Positions 11,301 to 23,600 of a stretch of 64,000 bases of DNA are shown here, one piece after another; the first letter of the stretch is position 1, and each line of letters begins with the position of its first letter. A program made the position numbers and the translations under genes. The stretch comes from Eumeta japonica (taxonomy: Eukaryota; Arthropoda; Insecta; Lepidoptera; Psychidae), in NCBI GenBank assembly GCA_005406025.1, contig BGZK01000539.1, forward strand, positions 302,886-366,885, given 5' to 3'. The notes beneath the pieces are model-generated. The model was not told the origin of the DNA. It saw only the letters and a program-made list of their open reading frames with translations, and ran no database searches.

Positions 11301-13384
11301 TACTATTGTTAGTTGTTTACTTCTTTGTTGTTTCGTTATAAATTAAAAGCATAAAACTATAATTAATGTTTTTATTATATAATAGTGACAAATAATTTCT
11401 GTTCTAAGTAGTAGTAGTATTGTACTGCTTCAAGATAATTTGTTTCTATACCAATAAATTGTGTGATACGATTACGAAAATGGGTTTTAAAAACATCATC
11501 ATTGATACTAAATGCCAATTTTTAACCATAAGCAAAGAAAACTGTTTTTGCACATCACTGAATGAATGTAGAAGACATAAGGTATAACAGTCAAGAGTTA
11601 TTTGATACGCGCGAAGATAATTAGACAAGCTTCTGTCGCATTAACTCCACTCTAGACACATTTAAATGTAAGTCCATATTTTTCTATTACTTACCCAATT
11701 GGGTTAAATTTTTAGCACTACAAATCATAATTACTATTATTAAACAAGCTTTTACTATTTTATCCGGATTTATATCCGAAATTTATTTTCGAATCCTGAA
11801 ATTATAATTGTATTATGATTATATGACCACTTATGCAATGATAACTTCATCCAACTCAAGGTGAGTTTCAAAGTCAGGACTATCTAGTTACAGACAACTC
11901 TCTCGATCTATCACTTTATATAATATAAAAATATTTCTATCTTTTTAGTTTCATCCATTTTCAAGGACTAAATACTTATGAACTTTAAGAACCGAGTTTA
12001 GTAATTGAGAACAATGTAGCGAATACAGATCATCAATGATATCAGCGGGCATAGCGATGTTCACCATAGTGAAAATTCTGTGTTCATTTTTCGATTTAGT
12101 GTTAAGATTATAATTACCATCGAAAACCTTTTGCTTATGGCGACTAATCTGAAGGGTGAAAACTCGATTAGGCCACACGTTTACTAAAAAGTATATTCTG
12201 TGTCCACCTTTGGTTTCCATCATTAGAGCAGCTCCTTAGCACAATATTTTAACAAGATATCGGTTCTCTATAATGTTCATTAAAAAATATATACATATAT
12301 TCTTATCATAATATGTATAAACTTAACTGTATATAATTAATGACAATAGTAATAATTGAATAATAAGAAGAGCGTAAAATGAATGATCGGTGTGGTGGTT
12401 GCCCGTCGATCAAACTAATCCAAAATGAATATTTTACGTACAGTAAAATGATGTAAAGAAGAAGGCGTTGATGGATACTGATCGCATATAAAAAGTGAAC
12501 CAAGAACCAAGATTATTTTCAGAAGTTTTTAAAATAATTGAATAAATATTTCCCAAGTTCAAATGGTATTATGATGCATTAGAGCTAACATTTTTTTTTG
12601 CTACGTAACTCGAGGAATTTCGGTACATTTCAATCGTCCAAAGTTAATTTTCGTACTTATTTGCGATTAATTTTGTTAAAATCGTAAGCCTGAATGTGAC
12701 AACCCTGACAGTGACGCTTTGTGTCACTGTAAATTTATACGTGTGGATTTGCAAGTATTATGGCGTGTTAGCTTGTTGTCTACCAGTAATGCATTTACTA
12801 TCTTGTCTCATTAATCTAGGTGAGCTAAATCCCTGTAGGTAATCGAATTTAATAAGCATATTGACCTTCATAATTTTAATTTGCTTGTTTCGTAAATTTA
12901 GGTTTTAGATTTATCTTTCAACTTATAAAAATAGTCATTTTTATAATGTCAGAAAAAACAATGTTTAGTTATTGTTATCATTCGTTAGTTATGTTTTAGT
13001 CTCGTGACTATTATAAAACAAATAAGAAATAGATATAAATATTTACTGGTCCTTAATGATGGTATATCAAGATTTGAAGAATTATATTTTAAATATTGCG
13101 GTACACTTGAATTCAGGCGTTTAAACTGAATCTGCAAAACTTGATATTTTCGCATCAGTTTTACAGCTAATAAACTTGTCCGTCTACGCAAACTAAAAAT
13201 ATCAGTCGCGGGTGTGGGAGTGTAATCGAAAAAAAAAATTGTAGTAATAACTCTTTTATGGGAATCGTATATGAGATTTTTCTGGAGATAAATTATTTTT
13301 CCTCAACGTCCCATCGTCGAATCTCCTCGACATTTTAGCCCTAATTCTGAACGATGACAACGAAAATGGAAAAAAAAATCGTAA
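8301..13384. other. Intergenic, AT-rich, no gene seen
   Basis: Short open frames here have no recognisable motif and many begin at non-ATG codons. The stretch about 8600-9100 looks like the dispersed repeat at 35100-36420 (phrases such as ctctcgattaagttgacc and atggcattcgacatag). It also holds an imperfect hairpin around 8563-8602 and the clear hairpin at 9732-9787. Confidence 0.55.
9732..9787. repeat. Near-perfect hairpin, 26-nt arms, 4-nt loop
   Basis: Arms 9732-9757 and 9762-9787 are complementary with one mismatch around the loop agta. Non-coding surroundings. Confidence 0.85.
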
Positions 13385-13870
13385 CAGTCGCCCGCCTTTC
13401 GAACCAGTGATCACGTCACCGAGCCAGGGCGGGCGGCGGGCGGCGGGCGGTTACGGCCTTCTAAACATTTACTGCCCGTGAGTTACAACAGAATAAACAG
13501 AGCGGACGCCGGGAAAGATCTCGTCGAGTGGAAATAGCCGCTCCTCGGGCTCTCTATTATATTCGCATTTGTCGGAGGCATTAGCCGCCGGGAGGCCCGA
13601 CCCTCGACAACATAAAAATGTAATTACAAGAGGGAAGTTCGCGAGGCACTTAAATATAGATTTACCCTTTGGAGAGCGTTTTGATGGGAGCTCCGGAGGT
13701 GTGAGATCCATCATATCTCGATTGTGCCGCCGCTCTCAATTATTCCCTTCTCAGGGCTGATAACTTCATTCATTTTTCAAGCCGCGTCCGGGTGTAGTCG
13801 GACTGTGGGTAGTTTCGGAAGCGGCCGGGTTTCGGCCGGCGAGGGGAGCATTAAAATCGGTTTATTACGG
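13385..13870. other. GC-rich islets, intergenic
   Basis: GC-rich blocks (gcgggcggcgggcggcgggcgg near 13430, with the 13500-13870 part also rich). Open frames exist on both strands but none shows a known motif. Possible conserved non-coding or regulatory DNA. Confidence 0.35.
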
Positions 13871-14039
13871 TACAAGGGGATGTGACGCGAATTTGAATAA
13901 TGACTTGAGATTTTATTATTCTCCAATTTTTTCGGAAGCTCCTTTCGTCGAACTGTATTTACGGTTTCATTTATACGGAATATAGAAAATGTTACAAGAG
14001 AGCTGTAGTGGTTTAATCGCCAAAGACTTTGGCTTTGAG

Positions 14040-14230
14040 ACTGGAAGTACTGAATTCGATTCTGTATTGTGTGAGGTGTTAATTCGCGGAATTCCATAAT
14101 AGACGCTTGCCTGCGACATGCATTAACATGCAGCACGCAACCCACCGCTGACCCTCGAATCTGCCTCTCCACTACGAATATCCAAAGAATTGAATATTGA
14201 TTCGAGAGGATTGACAGATATCGACCACCT
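14040..14230. repeat. Dispersed repeat, copy 1
   Basis: Contains gtgtgaggtgttaattcgcgga, also found near-identically at 30505-30560, and the segment ccgctgaccctcgaa...gagaggattga, also found at 27270-27410. Three copies in one window show a mobile repeat family. The minus-strand reading RQIRGSAVGC is shared with the 27-kb copy, but frames are broken. Confidence 0.65.
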
Positions 14231-14394
14231 AAGCAAGTGTTAATTTTATTTTTTATAATTATCTTAGTCCGCTAATCGTTATAATGATAATTTCTACGTA
14301 TGTTTCATGCCAACCAGGCACATCCTCAGGAAAGTGCCGACAGTCACATCGACCAGGGTGTAAGGAGAGTTAAAAACAACCGACACAACCTCGT

Positions 14395-14485
14395 TAAGTG
14401 AACCGCTGTCATGTAGTGGTCAAAGAGCCCCCTACCTCGCTTTGGAGCGCCCGGAGGGCTCAAGGTTCAAACCTCACGATCTAAA
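14395..14485 (+). repeat. tRNA-derived SINE-like unit
   Basis: gtagtggtcaaagagccccc resembles a box A region and aaggttcaaacctc a box B, about 50 bases apart as in a tRNA-derived SINE head. It does not fold as a functional tRNA that I can recognise. Confidence 0.55.
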
Positions 14486-15939
14486 ATAAAATGGTTATGG
14501 GAAGCTTTGCTACGGCGGCGAGGTGATTAAAATTTAACACAAAAATAATCACATTCAATTTTAGTGTTTTTGCTTAATAATATTGAAGTATTTTATGAAG
14601 TAAAGCGTAAAGATTCATAATTACTAATAATATAAGGTTCTTTAGATTAAACGACTTACAATGAATTTTATCAACAGATATTTATGTGTTACCTAATCTT
14701 TATTTCGCTTTTATTGACACTTGACTGTCTTAGGTATTCCCTAAACCTAGGTATATGATGGACCGGCACTGAAACGATTATTTAAGGTAAATTATTGTTT
14801 CACACACGTTGATAGTGAACGTTTTTGACTATTTACAATTATACAAGATGTTTCATTATTTATGATTACGTGAAATCTTGAAAATTTCGTGCGAAATTAT
14901 TGGTTCAGGAATTAAAGGCAAAAATAATTTTATTTCAGTGATTTCGTATGCGAAAATCGACAGCGTTAAATGTTTTGGAAAAAAAATCGAATCAGATTTA
15001 GAATTCACAGACAATAAGATAAGCCTATGTAAATTTACATTTAAAAAATTCATACCTTCTTCGGCTACGAAACTAGTCTGCCTTTGTTTGAATTTATTTG
15101 CTTTAACCCGAAACGTAAAAAGATATTTACAATTATTATTAGGACAAACAAAATATTAAAATTTAAGACTACAACCGACAACAAATAATTGACATATAAT
15201 ACAATACTATCGATGCAGAAAAACTTTGCTTTTATACGTTTTTCGAGAAACGTTTATCTTCTGTAATCAGTAGGATTATACGTCAATCATGTTTGATAAC
15301 AGTTTCACCAACTTGCTAATTTTTTACCTAACAAGGAGTCCCTCAGCTAAGAAACCCTTATGTTGATAAAAATTAGATTTTACTAGGTGATTGTTTAACG
15401 GATACTTATAGAAAGATAACCTTTTGTTAAGTGTTCATTCAGAGTACGTTGATGAAATTGGATGTTAGTACATATCATATACGAAAGCTAGATGGTGTCA
15501 AAGTATAAAGAAGATTTTGCTCATTTTGCATATGAAATTGATTTCGTGTGGACGGAATAATGCATAATAACAGATTTGATCTTCTGCGTTCACGCGAATT
15601 TCATAGATATTACCAAAAACTTGTTCTAAACATTTATGCATTATTAATATTAGTAAACAACTTTGACACAGTGCAATGTTGGAAGAAAATTTCAAAACCC
15701 CTAACACTCCAGAATAAAATATTTCTCTAAAATGTCCGTGTCCTATTATTTTTATAGTTGAAGTTTAGTTTCATAGATACGTCGTAAACAAGACACATTA
15801 TACGACCGTCGTAATCGATGCGTTGTACGTTAAGTCCTGAGGTAACGCTTCGTGTGATTTTTCAGTCCTTTGGGACGCTTGGGTTTCACATGAAATACGT
15901 GTATGCGCGGAGGGATCGTCTCCGACATACGGTATCGTT
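14486..15939. other. Intergenic, nothing recognised
   Basis: AT-rich DNA with short open frames lacking known motifs. Confidence 0.5.
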
Positions 15940-16155
15940 GAGTGTAAACGATCGTACACGCGGCCGCTAACGGCATGCGCGACGCGTCGGGCCGGCAGTC
16001 GGGCACGACAGTCGCGAGATGTAAAGGCCGTCGAAGCTTGTGCATACTTGGCGTTATAGCGGCACGCGTTAGGCGAGCCACTTTAATTATGAACGGCACT
16101 AAGAGCGTCCGCCGCAAAGTGTGGATGCACTTACTGCCGTCGCGGCTGGAGTTCA
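15940..16155. other. GC-rich islet, intergenic
   Basis: A block of about 200 bases rich in CpG (acgcgtcgggccggcagtcg and neighbours). Open on both strands but without family motifs. Candidate regulatory or conserved non-coding element. Confidence 0.35.
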
Positions 16156-17005
16156 CGTGATGCTTAGCGAAGTTAGCTAATATCTGCCGCGGATTAATAT
16201 TTGCTGTATTTTATCGTACAAATGGCCTTTTACAGACTGCTATGTTCCTATTAAGGTGCTACAGGACCTGAGACGAACGGTTATTGAACACTTTTGTGTT
16301 TACATAAATAGGGAATTTGTACAGTAGAAAATAGTTAATGACGCGCGCTATAAATCGTTCCCACTTTTGATAACAGGTAAAGTCCATTCGTTATTGTACT
16401 ATTTGATACGCGAAATTAATCTCTTATTCGAATAATCTTCGATAGTTGACCTCATTGCCTGGATGGATGAACTGTTGAATCTATAGCAATAGTATTAGGA
16501 CGAGCGAAGCGACTGTAACGTGATAAAGTAATTCACAATGTTGAATTCTTCGTTGCAAATGACATGTGAGTAAATTAAAGTGTGTTAATGAATTGCATAT
16601 TTTGAAATATCGTTGTGTACACTAGTAAATACATTAAATTGTTTGTTGAATATATTTTGTAGTTGTGTCAGTGCCAATATTAGTCCTCAAGTAATCGACA
16701 AGACTTGATATCGGAATCAAATAAGCCTGTTTTCTAGAGAAAATATATGGATTATATGTACATGACGAATCAAGGCCGAACTCTTTTTAACGTTGTACGT
16801 AAAATTAAGTCCATATCTTCAACAAATTCATTTATTATTAATTTTTATCATTATAATTATCATAAACTTACTCCTACTTTTCAGAAGGGTAGAGACTATA
16901 GATTTTAATATGGTGCGATTTTTACGTATCTTTTGCGCTACACATCCATCCATCTTTTCATGCAAGCTCGTTGGTCTCGGGTGCTTAAAATTTGGCTTTT
17001 TGTTT

Positions 17006-17146
17006 TTAATATGCCACCACCTTGATCTGAATAGATTTTTTAAGGCGGCCCTTCCCGACCTTTATGTCACACACATTCGCTCTATAGATTTGTTTTATCA
17101 GTCTCCTTTCATTCACCCTTCCCAGATGGCCAAACCACCGCATCAT
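17006..17146 (-). mobile_element. C-terminal piece of a LINE reverse transcriptase ORF
   Basis: Minus-strand reading of 46 residues ending in TAA: MMRWFGHLGRVNERRLIKQI, then YRANVCDIKVGKGRLKKS. The RWFGH..R....RL.KQIY...V pattern is that seen at the C-terminus of many insect non-LTR retrotransposon endonuclease/reverse transcriptase proteins. A diverged second copy lies at 33560-33840. Confidence 0.6.
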
Positions 17147-17160
17147 ACCTTTTTTTATTA

Positions 17161-19810
17161 ATTACATTTTCTTTCAAACCACACCGCTCTCTGACAATTT
17201 ATTAATATTTTTTTTCTAAGCCATTGCTCATGTTAGTTTGCCAACCCTTTTCGCACGTCAAAAATATAACCTATTTGATAAAATATTTGAACATTTCTTT
17301 TCAGTCTTTTTTTATATTATTTCGAATAGTTTTGAAATGTGAAATAAATTTAGGAGGAATATTAGTAGGATTACGATACTGAAACTGTCTCTATTGGTCA
17401 ATGCGGTCAATTTCCAATTTTCCAAAAGTTCCAATTTGGACAGTCATCACTACAACGCCCGCAATAATGTCCAATTTTTATATTTCAAAATTTCTTCGAA
17501 ATAAGAAAAATACCCAAATATAAGAAATATTAGTATATTTATCTTATTAAAAAAAAATTATTCCTAACGTGCCGAGAAGATTGGTAGATGAATGTGGCAG
17601 ATAGGTAATAAGTGAATAATAATACATCAAAACTGTTCCTTTTGGGCCCATTAGGGTCATTGATAGGTAAGTTGCCATAGGAAAGATGAAATTTTTTACT
17701 TCTTTGAATCACATTTTGAAAGCAATTAATACATATATTTTTTTTTGTAAGGTATGAATCAGTGTCTGTAATTTTGATAAAAAAATTGTTGTTTGAATTA
17801 AAATCAAAAAACCTTTTAGGTACTTAGATGAAATGCAATTTTTAATCATGCCCATTTAAAAGAAGTGTCAGTCAAGAATGACACTATTGTAAAATTTAAC
17901 TTCATCTTCTAATCATATTACTGATATTATTTTCAGGACTGATCATCCTTATTCTTAATAATGGTTATATTTAGAAGTTATACAATCACACACAATGAAC
18001 TAATACCTGTTATCGCTGAAGAGTTTCAATATGTTGCCTTAGTTCCTTAGTTCTTTAGTTCTTTAGTAAGGTTCTACCTTCTTTAGTATTGTAATAATGG
18101 AATTGCCCTAATATATATTTTAATTTGATCTATGCATTCGTGCTGTTTGTAGTTAAGGAGTTCTGCTGTACCTATGTCTTCGTATTCCATGTTTCGTTCA
18201 GTTCGGTTCATCCTTGACCATAACTAAGGACCTGCCTGTCTTATTGTTTTCGGAAACATAAGAACACCTCAATTGCTTTAGATTTCCTATATGATTTTGA
18301 GGAGTTTCTTGATGTATCTTCGAAGTTCAAGATCCAGTACCAATAAAATTTAAACAGGATTACCTTGGAGCTATAATGAACTCTCATACTCAAGAGGCAT
18401 AATGTAATTCCATTGATAACAAATAAATTATGTTTGAATGTAGATAAAAATATAGATAAAGGATGCGGACCAATTGAGCTTATCTATATTTAAAGTCAAA
18501 TAAAAGGCACCTCTGATTGTCCTTTTAACCAACTTCAAAAAAAAAAGAAAAGTTTCTAAATTCGTCCCCATCTATTTTTTTTCCATATTCAGGCATAACT
18601 TATTTCTTTATCGACTGATTTGAATCATTCCCTTAGAGTTGGGTGAAGAAAAATAGGTGCATCACCTTGTGGCACGTGATTCACTCACTTGTCCTATTTT
18701 TTTTTCATACGAACTACGTTTTCAGATACAGAAAATTCTACTAACCGGGCCTGAATGTCGGTTTATGGTAAGAATATATTCCGCCACACACGCACCATCC
18801 GTGCAAGACTAATTCTATTTTTTTACCTTCGAAAAAACACACGATTTTACAGGAAAATCACTAGTTCTTAACGTTTCATTTGTTAAAGCTACGTTTATAA
18901 TATAACGTTAAACAATTACCCTGAAAAATCTGAGTTGGCATTTGAGGTTCACGTTGCATTTTGTCTCAGTTTTAACGATTCTTTAGATATTCAAATGATG
19001 TTGCTTTTGACGTATAAACAGGGAAACAAAACCTACCTACAAATCGAATTTCAATACCAATTTTAAGGATAAGGTTTTGGGGAGTTTCACACTTGCATTT
19101 ACAAAGTTATGATATATGTTAACTCCATTCCTTATGCATAACCTAACATTTCTGTTTTAAGATGAAGCCAAATCTCCAAATCTTCGTCGTAAAAATGCTT
19201 CAATTTTAATGATTAGAGTAAAGAATAAAATTTGATCCATACCAGAAACAAATTTGGCTTTATTTAAAATATTATCGATTTTTAAAGTGAAGGGTCGCAA
19301 AATACGGTCATATTCATCAAAAGATATACATTTTAATCTTTTTTTTATCTCAATTTCGTCTTAATGTCGACTCATTTAAAATGACTTACTATTTTCGAAT
19401 ACGGCTCAAAACGTTGATTTCATTAAAAAGCTCATCATAAACGTGCTATGATAACTTTTTTTACTCGAGGAGTTCAAAATATCATCCTCAAATTTGCGAT
19501 TCAGAAATTGTAATTAATTTCTGCATATCGAGTTAAATAAAATTTGATTCTTTTTTAAAATAATAAATTAACGTGAAACCAAAAAAAAAAGTAAACAATT
19601 TATTTAATGTATGTAGGTAATATGAATTGGATAACTTGATTTAGAGATGGTTACAAAAACAATGAGATTGTTCACATATCACTTTTTGGTCAAATAATAA
19701 AATACTTAAGCTTAGATAATACGTCTAAAAATAATATTGATAAACAATTTTGACAAACCAAAGTGTATTTTTATTAAAAGCTTTTAAAAAAACATTTTAG
19801 CTCTTGCCTT
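17161..19810. other. Intergenic, dispersed AT-rich repeats
   Basis: No gene seen. 18480-19560 contains phrases common to lepidopteran dispersed repeats (ttaaccaacttcaaaaaaaa and others). This is the 3' flank of the protease homologue. Confidence 0.5.
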
Positions 19811-19816
19811 TTTATT
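19811..19816 (-). terminator. Polyadenylation signal AATAAA of the protease homologue
   Basis: AATAAA on the minus strand, 86 nt after the stop codon at 19902-19904, a normal distance for a short 3'UTR. Confidence 0.55.
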
Positions 19817-19901
19817 TTCAAAGAATCGATGTACGTCACTTTAGAATGTCATTTAACAAACCGACTGTGTATGTGTTGCTTTAGAATTGACACTCGGATT
19901 T

Positions 19902-20012
19902 TTAGCTGCTGAGAACGGAGTTGATCCAGTTCAAATAGGATGTGACTCTTGTATAACCCGAAGGGTGACCTCCGTTGCAGCTGTTGACGGCGAAAAATGA
20001 CGATACGCCGAC
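19902..20012 (-). CDS. Protease homologue exon 5
   Basis: Acceptor cattcatttcag-type (…ttcatttcag) just above 20012; 111 nt ending in TAA. Reads VGVSSFFAVNSC, then GYTRVTSYLNWINSVLSS, the standard S1 C-terminus. It lies in a different frame from the longest open frame here, so it is easily missed. Confidence 0.9.
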   Translation of the reverse strand, partial: VGVSSFFAVNSCNGGHPSGYTRVTSYLNWINSVLSS

Positions 20013-20606
20013 CTGAAATGAACGTTGCAAACATGCTTGTTATTGATCATTATTTTTGTTAATTTGTACCGCAAATTAGACGAGACTAAATTTGCCTTTT
20101 AACATCATTAGCATATTAATTCTTTATATTTTGGAACGAAGTTCCTTACGGCGGGCTTGGAGGAGATAGGGATTTTGCTGCGCGACCGAACTGAAAAAAT
20201 GTGATAGTAAAACCGTAAGAAAAAGTCCGTGGAATAAAACCGTTAATGAGACGTGCGCAGGCGCGACAGTCGTATACACAAGCGAGTAGTGTATAATACC
20301 TTTCTCTTTCTCCCTCTTTCTTTTCGTTCTCTCATCCCTTCTCTCTCTATTACCACTCCACCCCGCCAATGCATAGTATATACTCATGAATTCATGGACA
20401 AGCACGTGGCTAATATTCACATTATAGATACATTTTACTCGTGAGTAGTCACGTTTATTTATAAATATAAAATATTTTACATTGGTTAATATTGTGTGTA
20501 CATACTAAAATCTTTGTAAGGTTTTCTAGGTTATCTAGGTTATCTTTCTTGCTGTTTTGAGGGTCATACGGAAAAATTGAGAAAAAAACTACGAAACTTC
20601 ATAGAG

Positions 20607-20671
<65 letters not shown>

Positions 20672-23600
20672 TTCTCTATGAAGTTTCGTAGAAGTTTTGT
20701 ACATATATATATGTGTGTGTGTGTGTGTGAATATTACTTTTCAAAAGTTTATTCTGTCCTAAATATATATACATGTTATTAGTATTAATAGTTCTATTTA
20801 TATTTAATCATAATTTGCAAATTGTGTCGATTCTACATTAGTCGAAGGAACTTCGTTCCTACCTGGTGTCCCACGACACCACATTGTTTATATTAAAATG
20901 TACAAATTAGAATTTCTTAATGAGTACTTGTTAATTGTAGGTACGAGTACCCATTATCGTTTTTTTTTACTTAGTAATTATTCGTGTGTATTTTCTCAAT
21001 GAAAATATTGTCAATTGAAAGATAAATGTTCTTGTAAAAATATTTGCTTGATATTTGTTTAGGTATTTTAAAAAAATTTTTCACGATATACACAAAACTA
21101 TGGTGATTTGTGCCTTGAAATAACGAAATTTCGTTTGTGCAAGTCAAAAGAAAGAAACACTGATTTCTGTACATGAAGCAAAAATATTTAAAAATATACT
21201 TGGATATACATTATGTGGTAGCCATAGCGATTTCTCGCATTATCAAGTGGTAAATATGATAAAGATACATATATAGATTCAAGACAAAAATTCGAAATAT
21301 CGTAAAAGAAACATGGCTTGTTTTATTTTATTGTCGATTTATATTATAACCTATTAGGCTTTGTGCTCATAAGCCTAGTTTTTGTTTTAATTGTTGTTTC
21401 TCTGTTTGAATAAATTCATTGTCATTATTCATATGCATGATATCAACGATGAAATTTGTGCGTTATCCTTTTAAAAATCAACGTCATCAGACGATTTATT
21501 ATGTCAAATTATGCATTTTATTACAGGTTTATCAGGATTAAATGAGCATGAGGAACATCAGAAAGCAGATGGCGAACCGTTGCTCATGGAGATTGGAAAC
21601 CCTTGAGGAGTGCGGATGTCTGTGTTAAGCGAAGTTCTATTTATTGCATCTTAATTTATCATTAAATGACCACAAACCAAGTACAACCGATTGAAATGTA
21701 CTATATATCGTACAGAATTCGTAAAAATCTCAAAAAAAAAAATTGAATTTTTCTCAATCTCAGAACGTTTTCTGGAACTTTGACGTTAGCTTAGCGTTGC
21801 GCTGTCAAGGGCGTTAATTTAGTTCATATGTTTTTGAGCTAGAAAACGGCTAGAATTGACCTTTCACGGCACATCATCAGTGAAAGGTAATTTGATCTTG
21901 ATGATCTACTCAAGTCGATACTTATAAGTGAAGGTTTGGAAGAGGCAATGGCTACTTTTAGAAGAAGGTCTTTTGGGTACTCGATATCGGTGGTATTTAC
22001 CAGGATGCGTTGGTTGTTGCTGTTCAGGGCCAGGGGACCGCCCTCGTCTCCGCCGCAAAGACCCACCCCGCCGGTTCCGCTGGTGCAGATGTTAGTAGAC
22101 TGAACGACTTGAGAGCCGAAAACGGCAGCGCATTCTTCATTCGTGATGATCTGCACCTGTGTCGCGTGAAGGATCTGCTCTCGGTTTATGATGTCGTCTG
22201 TGTGATATCATCAGTTACATTAAGTTAAGAAACTTTTTTGTTACAACCGTATCCGAGAGCTTGGAACGATGAATAAGTGATTTCTTTCAAACATCAATAA
22301 ATACGTTTGTTTGAATGTGTGAATATATGTTATGTAAACCATTATTTTTTTTTATTTTCAAAGTATTTAATACTTTTTGAACATCAATATGTTAATACGA
22401 ATTAGCGTCCTTTTATTTGTTTCTGTTTTGTAGTATATAGTAATTTAATGATTGAAGAAATGCTTTTAAGCAGTGACATTTTTTATATTCTCTATAGTAA
22501 ATAGTATATATGTACCTATGTAGCAATTGTTATATTTTCGTTATTTACGATGATTATACCGTTTTTCCAAGTTCCATTTATTTTGAAATAGTTCCGTACA
22601 ATAGTTACAATTGTAATGAAGTCATAAAAATAGAATTTTTATAAAAGGCATATGAAAACATATCCGACTATCATCGAAATAAAAATGTTGAAATAATTAA
22701 GGAGGGCAATATTTGTGCATTTTTGTCTGTTACACCGGAACGAGTGTAAGTAGTGTATTAACTTTTCTCCTGTGCTAAAAGATTAACGTAGTGGGATCTC
22801 GATAAGTCCATAGTTAAGTTGGAATTCTCAGTATGATGAATAAAATTGCCATACCCTTCCGATGAACCGCTAAATACGCGGCATTTTAAATTACCTAGAA
22901 TTTATGCTTCAAACAAAATATTATTTCTCTATGAGGTATAGATAGTATATATTTTTATTGTATAACTCAATTTCGAAAAACCAGATTCCGTATGTGGAAG
23001 CTAGTGAATTATAATGACATCTTACATGAAATTCCCCGAATTTATAGCGTTAAAATTCAAAAGGAACGGCTAGTTCTATTTTGTTCTATTGTTGTTGTAT
23101 TGCAAACATTTGCAATTGTAAACAAACTTTCAGAGTAACATATTTGTGTATATAACATATTTGTACATATTTGTGTGTTTGTTTATGTTTGGATTCATTG
23201 CTAAAAGAGAAGTTAATCACCAATAAACTTTAAGTTGAATTTTAATTTAACTATGTCTAAAAGTCGAAAAATATACTTAAAAATTGTGCTCAAGACGAAA
23301 TTTTAGCACATAATATAATAATATCTTCGGACATATATACACAGCGCCATCTGGTCCCAAACTAAGCAAAGAGGCTTGTACTATGGGTAGTACCAGACAG
23401 TTGATATACTACATACATACTTTTTTTTGTAAATCTATACGTATAATACATAGAAACACCCAGACTCAAGACAAACATTAATTTTTAATCAAATAAATAA
23501 ATGTTTGTCTTGTGCTGGAATCGAATCCACTCCCCCAGCGCAACAGGTAGGATCACTACCACTGCGCCAATCAGGCAGTCAGTTTGCATAAATAAATTCT

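Noticed and set aside
11951..12223. 90-codon minus-strand frame
   Set aside because: No family motif and no supporting splice sites or codon bias visible.
19849..20034. 61-codon minus-strand frame
   Set aside because: It is the wrong frame of the protease homologue's exon 5; the true frame gives the S1 C-terminus.
23430..23585. Possible tRNA gene
   Set aside because: Box A and B are present but the arms do not fold into a good cloverleaf, and the tail is that of a SINE. The same holds for 14395, 25890, 31600, 37155, 52025 and 56310.
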